Shown here piece after piece: positions 59,302-64,000 of a stretch of 64,000 nt of DNA. The stretch is from Alloascoidea africana (taxonomy: Eukaryota > Ascomycota > Alloascoideomycetes > Alloascoideales > Alloascoideaceae): positions 62,001 through 126,000 of the forward strand of contig JAKTTT010000049.1 in NCBI GenBank assembly GCA_030581615.1, written 5' to 3'. The stretch's first letter is position 1. Each line of letters opens with the position of its first letter. Both the position numbers and the translations under genes were made by a program. The notes under the pieces are model-generated. The model saw only the letters and a program-made list of their open reading frames with translations, was not told where the DNA came from and did not search any database.

Positions 59302-59702
59302 TCTTAGTGAAAAGTTTAGATAGCGAAACACTGATTTTTTTTCACTATAACGGAAAGGGTTGCATAACTGCATAAGAGCAGTTGTGAAACGACAGTTATG
59401 CACACAGCTCTAGTTATTCCTCCTTTTTTGTCTGATACTGTAGTATAAAAGCAGACAAAAAGGATAGCTTATGGCAAGAAAGAGGTTGCTTGCAAACAAG
59501 AAAAGCTTTTCGTGCAAAGTCCAGCCGTCACTGTTTGTATGACTGATACCAAAAGAAGTGAATGTGTGAATTAGTACGTTTTGTTTTTCACAACCTACAA
59601 CACTACCAGCATTAGCTCCTTTTCACCAGTAACTCGCTATTGGAACGTTAAGCTCTCTTTGAGCATTTGCTCGTTTGCATTCTGGCCATTTTTGTGTCAA
59701 TC
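59302..59702. other. Divergent promoter region of UTP25 and ICE2
   Basis: 400 bp shared by two divergent genes. It contains a TATA-like GTATAAAAG (about 59440-59450). No coding or RNA feature was recognised. Confidence 0.5.
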
Positions 59703-60986
59703 ATGAGCCGCTGGCCATCTATTTTGAAAGCGATTCTTTCCTCCATCTACCTTTCTCTGATAATCTTAACTATTCCCCTTGCTTTTGATATTGGAGGCGA
59801 GCAATGCGGGCTGTCGTTCACTTTCACGTTAACGGTCTTCTATTTTACCATGTCAACATTACGAACGATCAGTAGGAATACACCGTTTATCTATGTTGCA
59901 AATATCTTTTACTATGCACAGCATATCATTATTCCAAGTCTGTTGATATTGTATCTCAATATCTTTTCAGACCTTGCGACATATCCCACCTTTGAAAAAT
60001 GGAATGACCTGATAATAAAGCCATGGGATCTCTTTATAAAGAATTCGACTCCATTATTCACCATACTTGAAGGATTCTGTACCCTTTTGCTAATTCAAGC
60101 TGTTGGATCAATATTCAAATGGCTGATTGATAACAAGTCCGACTCATGGTCAATCATCTCACTGTTGTCAAGTGGTGGAATGATTTCCGCCGGCTGCTAC
60201 TTTTTATTTCGAGCAGCTACGTTTGACTTTCCTATATCAGTGGGTTCAGCGCTACTACTTGGCTCTATTCTCACTGGAACTTCTATCCTAGGTCTATATG
60301 GCATTATCAGCGGCCGTGGATCGACTCTTGAAAGCAGTATGCTGTTTGGGTACATTGTCCATTGTGTTTATGAAACATTTACCGAGCTCTCTGATTCAAC
60401 CTCAATAATGTTATGGACCTTCATCAATGAATGCACCGAATCAATAAAACGTTCGGAGCCCACATTACCTCCCATATTTGCTGAATTTCCTTGGTCTTTG
60501 CAGTTGCCTGCAAACGTTCTCATAAGCTTCCAAGCAATATTTGAATTTTTAGTTGCTATAACAAAGACAATAACGCCGTCGGTGTTATTCAACCTAGCCT
60601 ATCGAATCGGAGTTTTCTATGCAGCAACAAGAATTATACCAGCTCTTCAAGAGCCAGAATCAATCTCTTCTCTCGCGTTGACTAAAGACACAAAAAAGAT
60701 CAGCAAACAGCTATCCATTCTCTATGCCTATGCTCCCTGCTTAATAACTGCTGTATATACACATTTGATGATGCAACACAGCGGCTTGCTCAGTACAAAG
60801 ATGGTAGTCTGGGGATGGTGGGATGCTGACTCAAACAACTCTAGCTTGGTAGTTGTGCACCCTTGGCAGTTTTGGAATTGGATCAACATGGTATCAACGC
60901 TATTAATGTACTCGTCTGAGCTTCTTTATGGAAATTGTAGCTCTCAACGTGGTCCAGCTTTTGGAACTCATTGGAAAGTAGAATGA
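59703..60986 (+). CDS. ICE2: ER membrane protein Ice2
   Basis: Polytopic ER protein needed for cortical ER inheritance and membrane-lipid balance in yeast. It has 427 residues in one exon from the first ATG (S. cerevisiae 491). About eight hydrophobic spans are visible. Diagnostic segments are FDIGGEQCGLSFTFTLTVFY near the N-terminus, KPWDLFIKNSTPLFTILEGF, ISLLSSGGMISAGCYFLFRA, GLYGIISGRGSTLESSMLFGY and FYAATRIIPALQ. Their order is the same as in Ice2. The C-terminus has WQFWNWINMVSTLLMYSSELL. Shortening is in the loop before the late helices. Confidence 0.92.
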   Translation: MSRWPSILKAILSSIYLSLIILTIPLAFDIGGEQCGLSFTFTLTVFYFTMSTLRTISRNTPFIYVANIFYYAQHIIIPSLLILYLNIFSDLATYPTFEKWNDLIIKPWDLFIKNSTPLFTILEGFCTLLLIQAVGSIFKWLIDNKSDSWSIISLLSSGGMISAGCYFLFRAATFDFPISVGSALLLGSILTGTSILGLYGIISGRGSTLESSMLFGYIVHCVYETFTELSDSTSIMLWTFINECTESIKRSEPTLPPIFAEFPWSLQLPANVLISFQAIFEFLVAITKTITPSVLFNLAYRIGVFYAATRIIPALQEPESISSLALTKDTKKISKQLSILYAYAPCLITAVYTHLMMQHSGLLSTKMVVWGWWDADSNNSSLVVVHPWQFWNWINMVSTLLMYSSELLYGNCSSQRGPAFGTHWKVE

Positions 60987-61669
60987 GACTTTCGCTTGCT
61001 GGCTCTTCTGTTTGATACAAACGAACAAGAGATCTTTTGTGTATTTGCGCTTGACACTCCTAATAGTGCTCAAATTCTAATTGTTAACCGTTTATGCTGG
61101 GGGTTTTGCAAATGTCTTCATGCATTTGTTTTTTATATCAACGTTCCAATATCTAATGGTCAGCCTACCCTTGCCCCCCTTTTTTCCCCAGTGCTGAACA
61201 ATACTCATTTTGAACCAAGTAATGCACAAATTCATCCCCAATCTTCTCCTCGAGCATTATTTATCCGACCTGCATTCATGTCCATTGTGGCAACTGCATC
61301 TAGCCTTCCAGGCGTTATCTACTTTTCCTTCTTATTCGCATTTGTCTAAGAAAACGATAGCTTTTATGTTATTCTTTTTGCCTTGTTTCACCATGCTTTA
61401 TTTTTACTCTGAAGATTTAATCGACAAGACACTTTGCTAAATGTATGTAGTTGTATTTCAAGAGATGATGGATATCTAAGGAGATCAAAAGAAAAAAAAA
61501 TACATCTACTATTGCATGGTTCCTTGGTTCCAACTATTATTATTTTGACAATTTCCGTAGCTTAAAAGCGCGATGTTCATAAGCTCAAAGGTTGTCATCT
61601 TATCTGATTGCATCTCACCACTTTTTTGCTATAAATCTGGTTTGCACTTTTAGCTTCCATAACAGTGCC
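60987..61669. other. Intergenic between ICE2 and AIM18-like gene
   Basis: 683 bp. The longest frame (to 61349) lacks a proper ATG at its start and shows no motif. A9 tracts occur near 61491. It probably contains the ICE2 3' UTR and the promoter of the next gene. Confidence 0.5.
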
Positions 61670-62749
61670 ATGTTTGCTAAAACCTCAGGATATTTTGCTC
61701 AAAGCGCTCGCAGATGTCTGGCATCACAAACAAAATGCTTGACGAAATCAACGCTCTTTAAACGGGAGACGCAGTTTGGGAGAGCCTTTGCAAGACAGAT
61801 TTGTATTGATGGTAGCAAACTACACTCCTCTAGAGCTACACGGATTTCTATATTTGTTTTTGGATCGGTGCTTGGTGTCTCTGTTGTGTCTTTCCTAAAC
61901 ACAGAGCTTACTTCTCCTATACTGTTGGAGACTCCTAACAAGGTTGGAAGAAAGCGTCGCAACCATCGCGTCGTTGTGTCTAAAGAGGCAGAAAAGGAAA
62001 ACTTTAGTATTCCTATCGAAAACAACATCGCTCCATTCCCAAAAGTGGTTGATGATCCTATGTTTGATACAAAGTATGTCATGCTGGGCTATGGAGTAAG
62101 ATCAGTGCCATTACTGGTGATGGGTTTGAAAGTATATGCGTGTGCAGTTTATATTGCACAATCAGATACTGCCCTGGTTCGGGAGGTTTTACATTCAAAG
62201 TTTATTTCTGACCTTGTGAAGGATTCTGAACGGCCAGGGGAAGAACATCAGGCTAAAGTAACTTATCAGGACTCATTACGGGATATGCTGATGGATCCAG
62301 AAGTGGGGCCTGTTGCAATTTCTTATGTTCTTGACTCAGGTGTTCGCGTACTGTTGAGAATTGTCCCTACACGGCCTTCTGATTTCAATCATCTATGCGA
62401 CGGCTTTGTCAGATCAACATTGTCAAACCCTGCCAGTAAGACAAAAGACCCAGAAAAGGCCAAGCTCATAACTGAGGGCATAGAAGGACTAAGAGACGTT
62501 TTCCGAAACTATAGGGGAAACGTGCCCAGGAATAATATTCTGAGTATGGAGAGGTTGGGCGATGGGAAACTCAAATTTGTTTACTTTAAATCAAAATATG
62601 AGCATCGAGATAACAAGCCTGCTTTGATGGGCTTCATCCAGCCTAACCCTGTGACCAAAATCATGTTTTTGCACTTCCTTGCCGGTAAGGTCCCTGCCAG
62701 TGAGGAAACGAGGGCTAAGTCAATTGATGTGTTGGCCAAGCTTGCCTAG
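61670..62749 (+). CDS. AIM18: Mitochondrial chalcone-isomerase-like protein (Aim18/Aim46)
   Basis: Inner-membrane-associated protein with a chalcone isomerase fold. In yeast Aim18 and Aim46 act redundantly in mitochondrial function and heme binding has been reported. It has 359 residues from the ATG at 61670. The N-terminal 30 residues are basic and Ser/Ala-rich, a presequence. A TM segment follows (ISIFVFGSVLGVSVVSFL, about 60-77), then the fold: YVMLGYGVRSVPLLVMGLKVYACAVYIA, VRVLLRIVPTRPSDFNHLCDGFVRS, and a C-terminal MGFIQPNPVTKIMFLHFLAGK. The family is clear, but AIM18 versus AIM46 cannot be decided because the yeast pair arose by duplication. Confidence 0.85.
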   Translation: MFAKTSGYFAQSARRCLASQTKCLTKSTLFKRETQFGRAFARQICIDGSKLHSSRATRISIFVFGSVLGVSVVSFLNTELTSPILLETPNKVGRKRRNHRVVVSKEAEKENFSIPIENNIAPFPKVVDDPMFDTKYVMLGYGVRSVPLLVMGLKVYACAVYIAQSDTALVREVLHSKFISDLVKDSERPGEEHQAKVTYQDSLRDMLMDPEVGPVAISYVLDSGVRVLLRIVPTRPSDFNHLCDGFVRSTLSNPASKTKDPEKAKLITEGIEGLRDVFRNYRGNVPRNNILSMERLGDGKLKFVYFKSKYEHRDNKPALMGFIQPNPVTKIMFLHFLAGKVPASEETRAKSIDVLAKLA

Positions 62750-63145
62750 CATACTCAAGAAAGGAGTTTAATTTGACCGTTTTTGTTTAGGATTAAAGTC
62801 CCGCCGTAGACAGTAGTTGTGGAAGCTAACTTCATAAAGAATGAATTGGCATAAATTAAAGAATTGAATTGAAAGCATAAAACAGATGTAAATCATTTAA
62901 ATAAGTCCTCCATCTGGCGATGTTAGTCTAGGAGATGCCAGATTGATACAATAAGGAAATAACACGGTATTGCTGAATGCTTGTTTCAAAGGGCCAGCTT
63001 CGGTATAACACATCGGGTGTCTCGTGAAGCCGAAGCATGAAGGCCATCTAGTGCTGCTGCTGGCCCTTAATTCTAAACTCATTGGAATCTGTAATCAGCA
63101 CGCCAGAACACAAACCGGTATCGGAATAAAACAGTTGCAAACCAC
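62750..63145. other. Intergenic between convergent AIM18-like and TIM8 genes
   Basis: 396 bp. It contains the 3' flanks of both genes. A minus-strand frame at 63082-62897 overlaps but is not recognised. An alternative last intron of TIM8 (donor GTAAGT at 63149, acceptor near 63068) would extend that gene by two residues. Confidence 0.45.
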
Positions 63146-63609
63146 TTACATATTCACTATGCTAATGTTGGTATCCAGAAATCGATTCAAGCAATTTGAA
63201 AGGCCTTGATATTGCATCGAAAAGGGGTGGTTAGAGTTGTTGTAGTGTAGGCTAAGGCTGATCTGTGTTGTCCAATGAATGTTAAGCTGATTAGCCATAA
63301 CTTACATGTCTCTTCACTATGGCTCAAACCACCGCTGTCTACTTTCTTGATACATTTCTTGAAACATATATCCGTATAGCTGTGAATTGCTGTAAAATGA
63401 TTCCAAAATCATATACAATAATTCGTGAATGTGTTAGTTTCTACTAGCGATTCAATTATTATATGTAGCACGAGCAGTTGTTCCAAGAGGAGATAAGCTC
63501 ACATACACATTTGAACTTTTGATTTGGAGTTTTCAACCTCGATCCACTCCATTATTTCTTTTCTCGAATTCGCATCTAAACTCTGTAGCTGAGTTGCCGT
63601 GAAATCCAT
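63146..63609 (-). CDS. TIM8: Small Tim chaperone Tim8, 3 exons
   Basis: Intermembrane-space chaperone that, with Tim13, escorts hydrophobic precursors to the TIM22 machinery. Exons are 63507-63609, 63306-63389 and 63146-63204. The introns (117 and 101 nt) have GTATGT and GTAAGT donors, and the second has a CTCTAAC branch. The 81-residue product begins MDFTATQLQSLDANSRKEIM. It contains ENSKSKVQMSIHSYTDICF, the twin CX3C motifs CFKKC and CLSNC, and ends NRFLDTNISIVNM. Yeast Tim8 (87 residues) aligns throughout. No single exon exceeds 35 codons, so the gene is easy to miss. The last codon overlaps a possible donor, leaving the C-terminal two residues open. Confidence 0.93.
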
Positions 63610-64000
63610 GCTTGTTCCTTGTCTGCCTACTCTGAATACTGATTTGAGAAACTCCACAGTTCAGAGAGCAGTTTTAAGTTGAAACTCGAGAAGCAAGCAC
63701 GTGATATCGTTTTTCATCAAAGACCTCATCGCCAGGCTTTTTGCCTTAAAGATAAGAGTCGTGGCCATACAGAAGTGAAATAGAAGAAAGGGTTGAAAAA
63801 AAAAGAAATGAAGTGCATAGTAGGCCAACCCCTCATTCAAGTTTGTCAAGAGTCAATCCACGGTAAAGGGCTGGGTTATTCTGCCTGTTTGTTCCGAGTG
63901 AAAGCCGATATGGCAAGCAAAGATCTGCCAAACCAAAAAGTTGAGAAAAATATGATACTACTTGGCCAGCTAAGTGGTATCTAGACCAGTAAAGAACAAT
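63610..64000 (+). other. TIM8 promoter and possible start of an unrecognised gene
   Basis: The TIM8 promoter side contains CACGTGA at 63698-63704, about 90 bp from the TIM8 ATG. From the ATG at 63811 (or 63910) the plus strand is open to 63984, with KDLPNQKVEKNMILLGQLSG before a possible GTATCT donor at 63977. It may be exon 1 of a gene running out of the window, but no homologue is recognised. Confidence 0.25.

Noticed and set aside
60996-61349. 117-codon frame after ICE2
   Set aside because: It begins with TTG rather than ATG and has no family similarity.

Overview
The window reads as nuclear DNA of an ascomycete yeast (Saccharomycotina), outside the Saccharomyces family. Four things in the sequence point that way. 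The genes are compact and yeast-like (THR1, MAS2, MYO1, MPC2, PRP8, GPI12, MET17, RAX2, ICE2). Introns are frequent and short (mostly 48-117 nt), with GTATGT/GTAAGT donors and usually a CTAAC-type branch site. A respiratory complex I subunit (NDUFB3/B12) is present, which Saccharomyces lacks. Conserved leucines in THR1 and MET17 are encoded by CTG, so the standard code is used. About 20 introns in 10 of some 22 recognisable genes is high for a budding yeast and suggests an early-branching, intron-rich lineage. The species cannot be named from this alone.

Layout. 1-9.5 kb: THR1 (3' end cut by the window edge) diverges from MAS2, which converges on the very long myosin-II gene MYO1. 10.3-21.6 kb: MPC2, a THOC5-like gene, CDC23 (six exons) and PRP8. 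21.6-23.5 kb: a graveyard of Ty3/gypsy-type retrotransposon remnants and a near-perfect hairpin. 23.5-31 kb: GPI12 diverging from an amidase, which is followed after 86 bp by YIP4 and then by a Zn2Cys6 regulator on the other strand. 31.9-36.8 kb: an Ala/Glu/Lys-rich low-complexity protein, an unusual GC-rich intergenic island, and MET17. 37-47 kb: an accessory stretch with tRNA-Met (intron-bearing), an NMD4-like PIN protein, tRNA-Val, two separate inverted duplications of decayed sequence and an internally deleted pogo/Fot1 DNA transposon with intact-looking ends. 47-64 kb: an FGGY ribulokinase, RAX2, a YeeE/YedE-type transporter, NDUFB3, RSM25, UTP25, ICE2, an AIM18/AIM46-like protein, and TIM8, a three-exon gene assembled by hand.

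Themes. Several genes serve mitochondria: MAS2 (presequence removal), MPC2 (pyruvate entry), NDUFB3 (complex I), RSM25 (mitoribosome), TIM8 (intermembrane-space chaperone) and AIM18. PRP8, the THOC5-like gene and the NMD4-like gene serve RNA processing and decay. MET17 and the YeeE-like transporter may belong to one sulfur regulon, since each has a Cbf1-type CACGTGA site upstream. The remainder is single-copy housekeeping, with no operon-like organisation.

Exon structures were built by eye from splice signals and protein similarity. None has been tested against RNA or database searches.
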